Positions 1-8,961 of a stretch of DNA of 64,000 nt are shown one piece after another; the stretch's first letter is position 1, and each line of letters opens with the position of its first letter. Below the pieces are notes generated by a model. It made no database searches and had not been told where the DNA came from. It worked only from the letters and a program-made list of their open reading frames with translations. The stretch lies in assembly GCF_024622045.1 (NCBI RefSeq), contig NZ_JANKBP010000001.1; one strand, written 5' to 3'. The DNA is from Rodentibacter caecimuris (GTDB lineage Bacteria; Pseudomonadota; Gammaproteobacteria; Enterobacterales; Pasteurellaceae). The translations under genes were made by a program, and so were the position numbers.

Positions 1-525
1 AATACCGGATGATCCGTTTGCAAGCAATGCAGGAATACGGGTAGGCAATACATCAGGAATCATTAATTCGCCATCATAGTTTGGCGAGAAATTGACGGTT
101 TCTTTATCTAAATCCGTGAGCAACGCTTGGGTAATTTTTTGCATACGCACTTCGGTATAACGCATCGCCGCCGGCGCATCACCATCAATCGAACCAAAGT
201 TACCTTGCCCGTCCACCAACATATAACGCAGTGAGAACGGTTGTGCCATACGGACGATAGTGTAATACACGGCAGAATCACCATGAGGGTGATATTTACC
301 GATAACGTCCCCGACGACACGAGCCGATTTGACATATTTTTTATTTGCCGTATTGCCCTCGCGATCCATTGAAAATAATACGCGACGATGTACGGGTTTT
401 AAACCGTCACGTACATCAGGTAAAGCTCGTCCGACAATCACAGACATGGCATAGTCAAGATAGGAGGATTTGAGTTCTTCTTCAATATTGACAGGGGTAA
501 TTGAGGATTGAATTGAATCCGTCAT
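1..525 (-). CDS. gyrA: DNA gyrase subunit A, N-terminal 175 codons (gene runs off the left edge)
   Basis: GyrA is the breakage-reunion subunit of DNA gyrase, which introduces negative supercoils in the cytoplasm. The minus-strand translation starts MTDSIQSSITPVNIEEELKS and continues through the hallmark GyrA segments DYAMSVIVGRALPDVRDGLK and KYHPHGDSAVY. The start at 525 has an AAAGGAA-type ribosome site just upstream. The 3' part lies outside the window. Codon 84 is TCT (Ser, wild type), but codon 88 (bases 262-264) reads TAC, Tyr, where the family has Asp (E. coli Asp87). Changes at this residue are established fluoroquinolone-resistance changes in Haemophilus. The reading frame is otherwise clean, and everything else fits a functional core gyrA. 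Confidence 0.97.
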   Translation of the reverse strand, partial: MTDSIQSSITPVNIEEELKSSYLDYAMSVIVGRALPDVRDGLKPVHRRVLFSMDREGNTANKKYVKSARVVGDVIGKYHPHGDSAVYYTIVRMAQPFSLRYMLVDGQGNFGSIDGDAPAAMRYTEVRMQKITQALLTDLDKETVNFSPNYDGELMIPDVLPTRIPALLANGSSGI

Positions 526-597
526 GGGTATTCCTTTTTCGATCAAAAAATTGCAGGAATTGTATCATAAAAGCGGATTTTTCCCTAGTTTTCCCAT

Positions 598-634
598 GAA
601 AAAACGGTGCTTTATCTTTGATAAAACACCGCTT
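598..634 (-). terminator. Rho-independent terminator downstream of htrA
   Basis: Arms 605-616 and 620-631 form a 12-bp stem with a 3-base loop. The one imperfect pair becomes a G.U wobble only in the minus-strand RNA. That strand continues into a run of T residues, so the signal ends minus-strand transcription from htrA before gyrA. Confidence 0.7.
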
Positions 635-671
635 TGGTAAAATTGCCGTCAAATAGACCGCACTTTTAAAC

Positions 672-2066
672 TTATTGAACTAATAAATAAAAATTATTCT
701 CCCCACGTAAGATATTTAATGCCACAGCAGACGGTTTTCCCTCTAAAATTTTACGTAAATCTTGGGTTGATTCTACCGCTTGGCGGTTTACGCCAATGAT
801 AATATCACCGGTTTTCAAACCGCGTTGAGCCGCAAGGGAATTCGGTTGAACTTTAGTGATTTCAATCCCTTTTATTCCTTTCGCATTGTAGTTATTTAAT
901 TCTGCACCGTCTAAGGCACGCAATTCAACATTGCTTGCACTCAATCCTTTGCCATCATCCGCTTGCAGTTTCACTTTAACATCTTGTGATTTGCCGTCTC
1001 GCAAATAGGTTAGCTCAATTTCTTTGCCGGCACCGGAAGTGGCGATTTTAGCCCGCATTTCTGCAAAACTTGAGATTTTTTGACCGTTCATTGCGGTGAT
1101 CACATCACCGGCTTTAATACCGGCTTTTTCCGCAGCGGAATTAGGTAATACTTCACTCACAAATGCACCTTGTTGCGCATTCACGTTAAATGCTTTGGCT
1201 AAATCGGCATTTAATTCACCGCCTTTAATACCGAGTAAACCGCGACGTACTTCACCAAATTCTAAAATTTGTTGAACGATATTGTTCGCTTGGTTACTTG
1301 GAATTGCAAATGCAATGCCTGCATTACCGCCGCTTGGTGAAATAATCGCCGTATTGATACCGATTAATTCGCCGTTTAAGTTCACCAACGCACCGCCTGA
1401 GTTACCACGGTTTACTGCCGCATCCGTTTGAATGTAATTTTCATACGCACCGCTATCGGAACCTGTTGAACGGCCTAATGCGGATATAATACCGGAAGTC
1501 ACGGTTTGTCCTAAGCCGAATGGATTACCGATAGCAACAGTGAAATCGCCTACACGTAATTTATCGGAGTCGGCAAATTTAAGTGCGGTCAAATTTGACG
1601 GTTTTTCAATTTGAATTAACGCAATATCCGACTGTTCGTCTTTTCCTACTAATTTTGCTTTAAATTCACGTCCGTCTTGTAAAGTAACGTTGATTTTATC
1701 TGCATCGTTAATCACATGGTTATTGGTTAGCACATAACCTTTATCCGCATTAATCACGACACCGGAGCCCAGACCACGAAAGTTACGCCCGCTACCGCGA
1801 TTGCCAAATTGTTCGGCGAATTGATCGCCAAAGAAAAATTTAAATTCTTCAGGAATATCATCAGGTAGGAAAGAACGGCCGCTATTTTTTGCTTTACCTT
1901 CCACTGAAATTGTGACTACTGAAGGTTGTACTTTTTCAAGCATTGGGGCAAGACTATTTTGTTGGTTTACCACAAAACTCGGCAGGTTTGCCTGCACACT
2001 CACAGACGTACCTAGAACGCTTAAACCTAATGCAATACTGGTTAATATAAAATGTCTTTTTTTCAT
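672..2066 (-). CDS. htrA: Periplasmic serine protease/chaperone HtrA (DegP/DegQ family)
   Basis: 464-residue periplasmic quality-control protease that degrades or refolds damaged envelope proteins. A signal peptide (MKKRHFILTSIALGLSVLG...) is followed by a trypsin-like domain with the catalytic triad His117, Asp147 and Ser223 (in GNSGGAL), then two PDZ domains at about 265-355 and 370-460. Length matches H. influenzae HtrA. The frame stays open 55 codons further upstream, but the start at 2066 is chosen because it has a GGAG ribosome site and begins the signal peptide. A sigma-E-like promoter lies about 65 bases upstream. zapG is just upstream on the same strand, the same neighbourhood as degQ/degS and yhcB in E. 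coli. Whether DegP-like or DegQ-like activity dominates cannot be read from the sequence. Confidence 0.95.
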   Translation of the reverse strand: MKKRHFILTSIALGLSVLGTSVSVQANLPSFVVNQQNSLAPMLEKVQPSVVTISVEGKAKNSGRSFLPDDIPEEFKFFFGDQFAEQFGNRGSGRNFRGLGSGVVINADKGYVLTNNHVINDADKINVTLQDGREFKAKLVGKDEQSDIALIQIEKPSNLTALKFADSDKLRVGDFTVAIGNPFGLGQTVTSGIISALGRSTGSDSGAYENYIQTDAAVNRGNSGGALVNLNGELIGINTAIISPSGGNAGIAFAIPSNQANNIVQQILEFGEVRRGLLGIKGGELNADLAKAFNVNAQQGAFVSEVLPNSAAEKAGIKAGDVITAMNGQKISSFAEMRAKIATSGAGKEIELTYLRDGKSQDVKVKLQADDGKGLSASNVELRALDGAELNNYNAKGIKGIEITKVQPNSLAAQRGLKTGDIIIGVNRQAVESTQDLRKILEGKPSAVALNILRGENNFYLLVQ

Positions 2067-2130
2067 AGAATCTCCAAGTAAAACGATCTTTCTTATGAAA
2101 GAGAAAAGTTCATACCTAAATGGTGTTTCA

Positions 2131-2158
2131 TCAGACAAAGGAATAAATGAAATGTTCA
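2131..2158 (-). promoter_or_regulatory. Candidate sigma-E promoter for htrA
   Basis: On the minus strand the sequence TGAACAT (2152-2158) is followed after 16 bases by TCTGA (2131-2135). The known RpoE consensus is close to GGAACTT, a 16-17 base spacer, then TCTGA. The element sits about 65 bases before the htrA start codon. HtrA/DegP is a classical RpoE target in related bacteria. The assignment here is by motif and position only. Confidence 0.5.
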
Positions 2159-2185
2159 AGAAAAACAAGGTATTTGAGAAAAAAA

Positions 2186-2234
2186 TTAAAAAAAGTGCGG
2201 TCAGAATTGAAATTGTTTTTTCTGACCGCATTTA
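2186..2234 (-). terminator. Terminator downstream of zapG, built from an inverted uptake-word pair
   Basis: Arm 2192-2204 (containing AAGTGCGGTCAGA) pairs with 2221-2233 (TCTGACCGCATTT). On the minus strand the hairpin is followed by a long T-rich run, so it should end transcription from zapG before the htrA promoter region. Confidence 0.65.
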
Positions 2235-2241
2235 GAATTGT

Positions 2242-2643
2242 TTAATGATTTTCTTTTTCTGTTTTAAGTAGCCCCGACGAGCCTTCAGAATAATCCAGCG
2301 GCGGTTCATTTTGCGGTTTATCTACGGCGGTGATTAATTGTTGTGTGAATAAACCTTTTGGATTTTCCGCTAATAAAGCGTCGGAAGAGTTAGCATAATG
2401 ACGATAGAGTTTTTGATAATCGCCAATGAGGGTTTTAAATAATTCCGCACTTTCTGCGAAATGTTTTTCGAGTTGTTGATTTTGGCTTTCAAGTCGGGCT
2501 TTCACTGTTTTTAGCTCCGCTTCCGTTTGAACTTGCTGTTTTACTGATCCTTTGGTTAAACGTAAAATTAAATAGCCGAGGATAACCCCCACCGCTAAAC
2601 CGATACCGGCAGTTTGCCACATTTCAGTTGTCCACGCTTGCAT
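2242..2643 (-). CDS. zapG: Cell-division/envelope protein ZapG (YhcB, DUF1043 family)
   Basis: 133-residue inner-membrane protein. One N-terminal transmembrane helix (about residues 10-27, GIGLAVGVILGYLILRL) is followed by a charged coiled coil (about 40-90) and a low-complexity acidic tail ending in KTEKENH. This is the DUF1043/YhcB architecture. E. coli YhcB/ZapG links septal peptidoglycan synthesis to cell division and cell shape. The gene lies next to htrA, as yhcB lies next to degQ/degS in enterobacteria. The start at 2643 gives the usual family length. Confidence 0.88.
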   Translation of the reverse strand: MQAWTTEMWQTAGIGLAVGVILGYLILRLTKGSVKQQVQTEAELKTVKARLESQNQQLEKHFAESAELFKTLIGDYQKLYRHYANSSDALLAENPKGLFTQQLITAVDKPQNEPPLDYSEGSSGLLKTEKENH

Positions 2644-2747
2644 AGTTTACTCCTTATATTTGTTGTTTATTAAAGTATTTGAATGGTAAAAAGCATTGTA
2701 AGAAAAATGAAAAAAAATTTCTTTGCTACGGATCACAAATTTAATAT

Positions 2748-3101
2748 TTAAACCGCTGCGGTAATCACAATTTCCACTTTCCATTCCGGCACGGCTAATT
2801 TGGCTTCAACGGTCGCACGGCTTGGCGGGTTTGAACGATCAACCCATTCATCCCAAGCTTGATTTAATTGTTGGTAATCTTTCATATCGGAAAGAAAGAT
2901 TTGTGCATTAAGAATATTGCCTTTGTGCGATCCTATTTCGGCAAGCAATTTATCAATGAGTAAAAGCACCTCTTTGGTTTGCTCGTAGGCATCTTTTTCA
3001 AGGGTTTTCTCCGGGACTTGTCCGGCAAAATAAGCCACGCCGTTATAAATGGACACTTCGCAAAAGCGTTCGCTTGAATGAATTCGTTTGATAGTCATCA
3101 T
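2748..3101 (-). CDS. RidA (YjgF/YER057c/UK114) family protein
   Basis: 117-residue cytosolic protein of the RidA superfamily, whose archetype hydrolyses reactive enamine/imine intermediates such as 2-aminoacrylate. The fold-typical segments GVAYFAGQVPEKT and the signature PPSRATVEAKL are present, with Arg95 at the position of the catalytic arginine of RidA. It resembles the short YoaB-like branch known in Haemophilus rather than the canonical 128-residue RidA, so the exact substrate is uncertain. Two adjacent ATG codons (3101 and 3098) could serve as start. The gene is divergent from the YwiC-like gene at 3213. Confidence 0.85.
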   Translation of the reverse strand: MMTIKRIHSSERFCEVSIYNGVAYFAGQVPEKTLEKDAYEQTKEVLLLIDKLLAEIGSHKGNILNAQIFLSDMKDYQQLNQAWDEWVDRSNPPSRATVEAKLAVPEWKVEIVITAAV

Positions 3102-3212
3102 ATTTTTCCTTTAACAATAAATCGGTTGTATTCTAAAGTGCGCTTCACACTTTGTAAATTTGAGTTTATCGCAGTAAAATGCTCAAGAATTATTCTCACT
3201 TACGGGCTCAAT

Positions 3213-3935
3213 ATGAAGCTGCTAATTTCTAATCAACATGGTGCCATTGTCATGGCATTATTACCTTTCCTTTACGGTATGTTGCTTAATCATCCCGTGT
3301 GGGCACATACTTTTTTATTAATGGCATGGTTTTCCCTTTATTTGATGTCTTACCCTTTGTTAAATTTGTTTAAAGGTAAAAATATCGAACAATACAGAAA
3401 ATGGACGTTCATTTATGGTGCTGCAACGCTTGTTTTTGCTCTCCCTGCATTATGTTATAACCGGCAAATTCTTTATTTTATCGTGGCAATGCTGCCTTTT
3501 GTTTTAGTGAATATTTATTACGTTAAACAAAAAGACGAGCGTAATTTCTTCAATGATCTTGCAGGCATTGCCATTTTTGCTCTTGCCGGAATGGCAGCCT
3601 ATTATTTCCCCGACCGCACTTTTGATATGAAAATTTGGTGGGTTGCCGTTTATCCTTCGTTGTTTTTTATCGGTACGACAATTTATGTGAAATCAATGAT
3701 GCGTGAGCGGAAAAATCGGAAATATTTACGGGCATCAATTCTTTTTCATTCTTTTCTGGTGGCGTATTTTGCCGGAACAGGGCAATTTTATCTCGCATTA
3801 GCATTTTGGGTTGGTTGGGCGCGTGCAATTTATTTACCGCGTAAGAAACTTTCTGTCAAACAGGTTGGTCTAACGGAATTCTTAATCACAGCTATTTTCT
3901 TTGTGTTTCTTTTACTCGGCACATTAACAGGATGA
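3213..3935 (+). CDS. YwiC-like integral membrane protein
   Basis: 240-residue predicted inner-membrane protein with about seven to eight hydrophobic helices and few charges. The N-terminus SNQHGAIVMALLPFLYG matches the conserved QHG motif of the YwiC-like family. No catalytic function is established. The frame is open further upstream, but the ATG at 3213 begins the conserved family motif and leaves the RidA promoter region free. The stop codon (3933-3935) lies within a few bases of the next gene, a Sel1-repeat protein, indicating translational coupling in one operon with the two downstream plus-strand genes. Confidence 0.75.
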   Translation: MKLLISNQHGAIVMALLPFLYGMLLNHPVWAHTFLLMAWFSLYLMSYPLLNLFKGKNIEQYRKWTFIYGAATLVFALPALCYNRQILYFIVAMLPFVLVNIYYVKQKDERNFFNDLAGIAIFALAGMAAYYFPDRTFDMKIWWVAVYPSLFFIGTTIYVKSMMRERKNRKYLRASILFHSFLVAYFAGTGQFYLALAFWVGWARAIYLPRKKLSVKQVGLTEFLITAIFFVFLLLGTLTG

Positions 3936-3940
3936 ATTTG

Positions 3941-4621
3941 ATGAAAAAAACTTTCGTTATTTTTACCGCACTTTGGGGATTTTCAATGACTTTTTCGAGC
4001 CATTCGGAAGCACTGGAAACGAATCCCAAATTAACGGATCAACAACGGATGAATATGGCACAGAATTTTGCCAACAAACAAGATTGGCGATCCGTGTTTG
4101 AAATTATGCAACCTCTCGCATTGGAAGGTAATGTTCAAGCACAGGGGAATTTAGGTATGCTTTATAACCTTGGTCGCGGCGTGGAAAAAAACAAAGAGAA
4201 AGCCTACTGGTGGTTTAGTGAAGCCGCAGAGATGGGAAGCATTCGAGCCATTAATAATTTAGCGATGATGTACTACAGTGGCGATTATGTGAAAAAGGAT
4301 ATTCCGCAAGCCATCAAATTATTTGAAACTACGGCAAAAGCAAAAGATTTAGGTGCCATGATGATGTTGGCTGAAATTTATCTGAAGCAAAAAGATGAAA
4401 CAAAATCTTTTGAATGGGTTAAAAAAGCCGCCGATTTAGACAACCCCGACGCAAAATTGCGTTTAGGTATTTATTACGAAAAAGGTATTGGCACTTCAAT
4501 GAATAAACATCTTGCGGCATTAATTTATCGTGAGATTTTGATTTCAAACAACATACCGAATGAAATTAAACAAGCTGCTGAGCAAAGGTTAAAAAATCTT
4601 TCTGAGCATAATATCCCCTAA
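3941..4621 (+). CDS. Secreted Sel1-repeat (TPR-like) protein
   Basis: 226-residue protein with an N-terminal signal peptide (MKKTFVIFTALWGFSMTFS...) and at least three to four Sel1-like repeats, for example EGNVQAQGNLGMLYNLGRGV and DNPDAKLRLGIYYEKGIG. Sel1 repeats form alpha-solenoids that mediate protein-protein contacts. No enzymatic role is implied. An alternative in-frame ATG at 3932 overlaps the upstream stop. The ATG at 3941 is preferred because it has an AGGA-type ribosome site at suitable spacing and begins the signal peptide. The gene lies between the YwiC-like gene and the membrane phosphotransferase and is probably co-transcribed with both. Confidence 0.8.
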   Translation: MKKTFVIFTALWGFSMTFSSHSEALETNPKLTDQQRMNMAQNFANKQDWRSVFEIMQPLALEGNVQAQGNLGMLYNLGRGVEKNKEKAYWWFSEAAEMGSIRAINNLAMMYYSGDYVKKDIPQAIKLFETTAKAKDLGAMMMLAEIYLKQKDETKSFEWVKKAADLDNPDAKLRLGIYYEKGIGTSMNKHLAALIYREILISNNIPNEIKQAAEQRLKNLSEHNIP

Positions 4622-4638
4622 TAATAAGAATATTTTTT

Positions 4639-6567
4639 ATGAAAAACACTCGTTTCCCCTTATTTCCAATTGTTGTTTTTGTTGTTATCAACCTCATTAT
4701 TTTTTCTTTGTCCCGCTTGGGTTTATCTTTATGGCAAATGGAACGGGTTTCCGCCGTACAGGATTGGGGGGAATTATTCCTACAAGGCTTACGTATTGAT
4801 GTAGTGGCGTTATGCTATTTATTTGGCGTTCCGGCATTATTTACAGTGTTGTTCCATACGAGTGATTTATGGAAAAAGATCCTACGGGTTTGGCTGACAT
4901 TTGGCAGTGTTTTCATTATTTTTATGGAAATGGCTACGCCGGCATTTATTGAAACTTATGATTATCGACCGAACCGCCTGTTTATTGAGTATTTAATTTA
5001 TCCTAAAGAAGTCTTTTCTATGTTGATGGAAGGGCATTTAAGTGCGGTCATTCTTAGCCTTGTTTTTACTGTCTTAGCGACAATACTTTATTGGCAACTT
5101 GCTGCTTGGTCGGTTAAAAATTTACGCCCAATGAGCTGGAAAGTTCGCCCGATTGTAGCATTGTTGGTGATTGCGGTGGGTTTTATCGGAGCACGTTCAA
5201 GCTTTCAGCACCGTGGCATTAATCCTGCGATGGTGGCATTTTCTTCCGATTCCTTGGTAAATTCTTTAGTATTAAATTCCGGCTATTCGGTGATTTATGC
5301 CGCACAGCAATTTAAGGACGAAGAAAAATCCTCAGAAATGTATGGCAAAATGGATACGAATGAAATGTTACGCATCGTGAAATTAAATCGTGGCAGAGCC
5401 GTAGATGATTATATTTCTGAAAAATTCCCAACCTTAACTAAAAATACTGCAAGCTATCAAGGTAAGCCCAAAAATATTGTCATCATATTGCAAGAAAGCC
5501 TTGGAGCACAGTTTATCGGTACTTTAGGCGGTAAGCCTCTTTCTCCGAATATTGATCGATTAGCCAAAGAAGGGTGGTTATTTGAAAATATTTACGCCAC
5601 GGGAACCCGTTCCGTGCGAGGCATTGAAGCGGTAACCACAGGTTTTATACCAACGCCGGCACGTGCTGTGGTTAAACTCAATAATGCACAAAATAATTTT
5701 TTCACCATTGCCGATTTTCTAGGTAAACAAGGCTATGACACCTCATTTATTTATGGCGGTGAAAAGCATTTTGATAATATGGCAAGTTTTTTCTACGGCA
5801 ATGGGGTTAAAACGATTATTGATCAGCAAGACTATAAAAATCCGAAATTTACTGCTACTTGGGGAGTGAGTGATGAGGATTTGTTTGATAAAGCGGACGA
5901 AACTTTTACAAAACTGCAAAACGAGGGAAAACCTTTTTTCAGTCTTGTATTTAGCTCAAGTAATCATGATCCTTTTGAATTCCCCGATGGGAAAATCGAA
6001 TTGTATGAACAACCCAAAGCAACACGAAATAATAGTGCAAAGTATGCGGATTATGCCGTTGGCCATTTCTTTAATTTAGCGAAAAAATCTAACTATTGGA
6101 AAGATACCATTTTCTTGGTGATTGCCGATCACGATTCACGAGCTGCCGGTGCTTCATTAATACCGATTAAAAATTTCCATATTCCGGCACTTATTTTAGG
6201 CGAGGGAATTGCGCCACGTCGTGATCTGCGTCTAGTGAGCCAAATTGATATGCCGACAACGTTATTATCCTTAGCAGGGGTAAGCGGTAATTACCCTATG
6301 ATTGGTTATGATTTAACCAAAAATACCAACCCTGATCGTGCCATTATGCAATTTGATCAAACGCAGGCTTTAATGAAAGGAAACCGTGATGTGGTTATTC
6401 AAATGCCAAGCAAAGCCGCACAAGGTTATTATTACGATAAAGCCACTGAAACGCTGAAGGAAAAAAGCGTATCGGAAGAAATGAAACAAGAAGCACTGGC
6501 GTATGCGTTGTTGGGAAGTTATTTATACAAAAATCGCTTGTATCAAGCGGGAAGTGAAAATAAGTAA
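4639..6567 (+). CDS. LTA synthase-type membrane phosphotransferase (alkaline phosphatase/sulfatase superfamily)
   Basis: 642-residue protein with an N-terminal block of about five transmembrane helices (residues 1-190) and a periplasmic catalytic domain. Family motifs are NIVIILQESLGAQF (metal-binding Glu), the putative nucleophile Thr in YATGTRSVRGIEA, FIYGGEKHFDNM, and the metal-binding set FSSSNHDPFEFP and IADHDSRA. This is the LtaS/OpgB/EptA-type layout. Gram-negative members transfer phosphoglycerol or phosphoethanolamine onto glycans or lipid A. The acceptor cannot be deduced here. It lies 17 bases after the Sel1 gene and is followed by a strong bidirectional terminator. Confidence 0.85.
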   Translation: MKNTRFPLFPIVVFVVINLIIFSLSRLGLSLWQMERVSAVQDWGELFLQGLRIDVVALCYLFGVPALFTVLFHTSDLWKKILRVWLTFGSVFIIFMEMATPAFIETYDYRPNRLFIEYLIYPKEVFSMLMEGHLSAVILSLVFTVLATILYWQLAAWSVKNLRPMSWKVRPIVALLVIAVGFIGARSSFQHRGINPAMVAFSSDSLVNSLVLNSGYSVIYAAQQFKDEEKSSEMYGKMDTNEMLRIVKLNRGRAVDDYISEKFPTLTKNTASYQGKPKNIVIILQESLGAQFIGTLGGKPLSPNIDRLAKEGWLFENIYATGTRSVRGIEAVTTGFIPTPARAVVKLNNAQNNFFTIADFLGKQGYDTSFIYGGEKHFDNMASFFYGNGVKTIIDQQDYKNPKFTATWGVSDEDLFDKADETFTKLQNEGKPFFSLVFSSSNHDPFEFPDGKIELYEQPKATRNNSAKYADYAVGHFFNLAKKSNYWKDTIFLVIADHDSRAAGASLIPIKNFHIPALILGEGIAPRRDLRLVSQIDMPTTLLSLAGVSGNYPMIGYDLTKNTNPDRAIMQFDQTQALMKGNRDVVIQMPSKAAQGYYYDKATETLKEKSVSEEMKQEALAYALLGSYLYKNRLYQAGSENK

Positions 6568-6647
6568 AAATAAAGTGTGGTCAGAAAATACGGTATTTTT
6601 CAGCATTATGTAGCAATGCTATCAAGATATTACCGATTAAAAAAATT

Positions 6648-6690
6648 AAAATCCCTATTGAAATTTAAACTCAATAGGGATTTTTTTATG
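6648..6690. terminator. Bidirectional terminator between convergent genes
   Basis: AAATCCCTATTGA pairs with TCAATAGGGATTT across a short AT-rich loop, with A-tract before and T-tract after. It sits between the plus-strand phosphotransferase and the minus-strand dehydrogenase and can act in both directions. Confidence 0.9.
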
Positions 6691-6725
6691 GTAAAAAGCG
6701 ACTCAAGTACAGATGAATAGCATGC

Positions 6726-7811
6726 TTATTGCATTTCAATAATCACTTTCATCGCTTTTTCATCGGCTGCATGTTTGAATACATCATAGGCTTTTTCCAT
6801 TTCACTTAATTTGAAATGATGGGTCGCTAATTTTTCAAGAGGCAATTTTCCGCATTGACAGGATTTTAATAACATTCCTGTGGTATTGGTATTCACCAAT
6901 CCTGTGGTAATCGTTAAATTTTTGATCCAGAGTTTATCAATTTCAAAATTGACCGACTGACCGTGTACCCCAACATTCGCGAGATTGCCCCCTTCTTTTA
7001 CCACTTTTTGACAAATATCCCAAGTCGCCGGTAAACCCACTGCTTCCATGGCACAATCGACACCACGTTGTTCTGTGATTGCCAAGATTTTTTCCACTGC
7101 ATTTTCTTTCACAGAATTGATCGTGTGAGTTGCACCTAATTCTTTAGCAAGCGCCAAACGATTGTCATCCATATCTACAACAATAATCGTTGCGGGAGAA
7201 TAGAATTGGGCGGTAAGTAAGCAGCCCATTCCGATAGGGCCTGCACCAATAATTGCAACGCTGTCCCCCGGTTTAACTTCGCCATATTTAACACCGATCT
7301 CGTGGCTCGTTGGCAGCACATCCGAGAGAAAGACGGCGATATCGGTATTTAAATTATCAGGCAATAAAAATAGAGAGTTATCGGCAAAAGGCGTACGCAC
7401 ATACTCTGCGTGGGTACCATCAATCATATAGCCCATGATCCATCCGCCCTCTTTTTGACAATGTGCATAAAGCTGCTTTTGGCAATTCTCGCAAGAACCA
7501 CATTTACTGACACAGGAAATAATTACCCGATCGCCCTTTTTAAAGTTTTTTACCGCACTACCAACATCTTCAATGACACCAATCCCTTCGTGTCCCAAAA
7601 TTCGCCCATTCCATTGCCCTGTTTTTGCTAAAGCCGTTTTTTCAATTTCCGGATTTTTTCCTTTCCAAATGCCTAAATCCGTACCGCAAATGGTGGTTTT
7701 TTCCATTTTAATAATGGCATCTGTCGGGTCAATAATCGTTGGAATAGGGCGATCTTCAAAACGAAGATCATTTGCACCGTAATAAGTCATTGCTTTCATA
7801 GTTTTGTTCAT
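6726..7811 (-). CDS. Zinc-dependent alcohol dehydrogenase family protein
   Basis: 361-residue medium-chain dehydrogenase/reductase, expected to interconvert alcohols and aldehydes or ketones with NAD(P)H in the cytoplasm. Catalytic zinc ligands fit Cys42 (TICGTD), His74 (GHEG) and Asp164 (FLSDVLPTSHE), a pattern like the Clostridium/Thermoanaerobacter secondary alcohol dehydrogenases. A four-cysteine structural zinc motif lies at Cys104, 107, 110 and 118. The Rossmann motif IIGAGPIGMG is at 187-196. The start at 7811 has an AGGAG site 7 bases upstream. A further upstream ATG is less well placed. The substrate is unknown. The gene stands alone between a terminator and a 297-base gap. Confidence 0.85.
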   Translation of the reverse strand: MNKTMKAMTYYGANDLRFEDRPIPTIIDPTDAIIKMEKTTICGTDLGIWKGKNPEIEKTALAKTGQWNGRILGHEGIGVIEDVGSAVKNFKKGDRVIISCVSKCGSCENCQKQLYAHCQKEGGWIMGYMIDGTHAEYVRTPFADNSLFLLPDNLNTDIAVFLSDVLPTSHEIGVKYGEVKPGDSVAIIGAGPIGMGCLLTAQFYSPATIIVVDMDDNRLALAKELGATHTINSVKENAVEKILAITEQRGVDCAMEAVGLPATWDICQKVVKEGGNLANVGVHGQSVNFEIDKLWIKNLTITTGLVNTNTTGMLLKSCQCGKLPLEKLATHHFKLSEMEKAYDVFKHAADEKAMKVIIEMQ

Positions 7812-8059
7812 AATGAGTCTCCTATTCATTACTTACTTTATACTGTTATTACCGATGTGCATATACCTCAGCACAGAAATATTTTATCTCTACAGGAATA
7901 GAATAATCAATAAAAATCATACTTTTATTTAACAAAAAAATAACAATTTATTTTCATCTGATGTTTCTAGATTACATTGACAAATAAACAACCTATACTA
8001 AACATCTGAAATAAAAAAACGCTAGGGCTTTCGCAATCGTGTCAGTGATATTTTAAAGC

Positions 8060-8100
8060 AAGTGCGGTCAAAAACGCCCTCATTTTTAACCGCACTTTTT
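8060..8100. repeat. Inverted pair of DNA uptake sequences, weak terminator
   Basis: AAGTGCGGT (8060-8068) and ACCGCACTT (8089-8097) form a hairpin 9 bases downstream of the damaged lipoprotein gene. The T-run is on the plus strand, so termination of that minus-strand gene is uncertain. The rest of the gene-free interval 7812-8108 is AT-rich; apart from the imperfect inverted repeat recorded under the rejected items, I see nothing firm in it. Confidence 0.6.
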
Positions 8101-8108
8101 AGTTTTAA

Positions 8109-8961
8109 TTAATCCGCCACCCAGATTTTTTCTAACTCTTTTGTTTCAGGGTGATATTTATAGACATTAATTCCGCCTCGCCCGTATTGTCCTGTAACGA
8201 GAATATTGGCTTTATAAGCGGAGGCTATGCTTAAATTTCCTCTTGAAATTTCAGGTTTATTTCCTATTTCTACATAGGCTTTTATCCAAGGATCGCCTGT
8301 TGTATAAAGTAATGCAAGTTCGTCATTACTATTAGGTAAAAGAATAAAATCTTTTTCTGTTACAAAAGCAACAGCAAAAGAATCAGAGCGACTGATCTGC
8401 TTATCTTTAAATTTTTCTGGGATGGGCAACAATTTACTTTTATCTCTTATCATAGAATCTTCTCTAAGAATCCCATCAATAGCAGCTAATTTAAATTGTT
8501 GATGAGGGTTCAATGCTGACCACATATAACGTTGTCCATTTTCACTTGTTGCTACAATCCATTTTCCATCTGAGCTAATTAGTCCCATCGTTCTTCCTGA
8601 ATTCCCCCACAAACGAGCTAATGGTTTCAAGTTTTTTATATTCCATAACGTCATACCTAAATAGCTATCTTTTTTATATTTATCAGGGTTTACAGGATTA
8701 GCTGTTAATTTTGTTTGAGCAGGAGGAGTTCCCCTAGCAGTTAGAACATCCCCTACTGAAAGAAGATAATTACCAACGATTACAAACTTATAGGGCTGGC
8801 TAGGACCGATTGGAGCATCGGTATAAATTGGCGCTAAATTTGGGATCGGAAAGGCATTCAAATTTATGCGGTCAATAGTCAATTTTAGATCGTTGTGCGA
8901 CGGCTTGCATAATACTGAGAGAATCCAATATGATGTAGCAAATGCACAATTTAAAGAAAAT
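8109..8961 (-). pseudogene. 5'-damaged lipoprotein-like gene of unknown function
   Basis: An open frame of about 280 codons ends with a normal stop at 8109. It has no ATG until about residue 110; the only upstream initiation codon is a TTG inside an adjacent inverted-repeat element. Just inside the element the frame reads a hydrophobic stretch (AFATSYWILSVLCKPSHND) that looks like the end of a lipoprotein signal peptide with Cys at the mature start, although the residue before Cys is Leu, which is not ideal. The remainder has repeated beta-strand/Gly-Asn patterns (LISSDGKWIVATSENGQRYM) reminiscent of a beta-propeller. I do not recognise a named family. Most likely a surface lipoprotein that lost its start and promoter when the repeat inserted. 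Confidence 0.55.

Noticed and set aside
7856..7875. 20-base imperfect inverted repeat TGTGC...GCACA upstream of the alcohol dehydrogenase
   Set aside because: The arms are only 5 bases and the 10-base spacer does not match CRP geometry (6); recorded as weak and not annotated.
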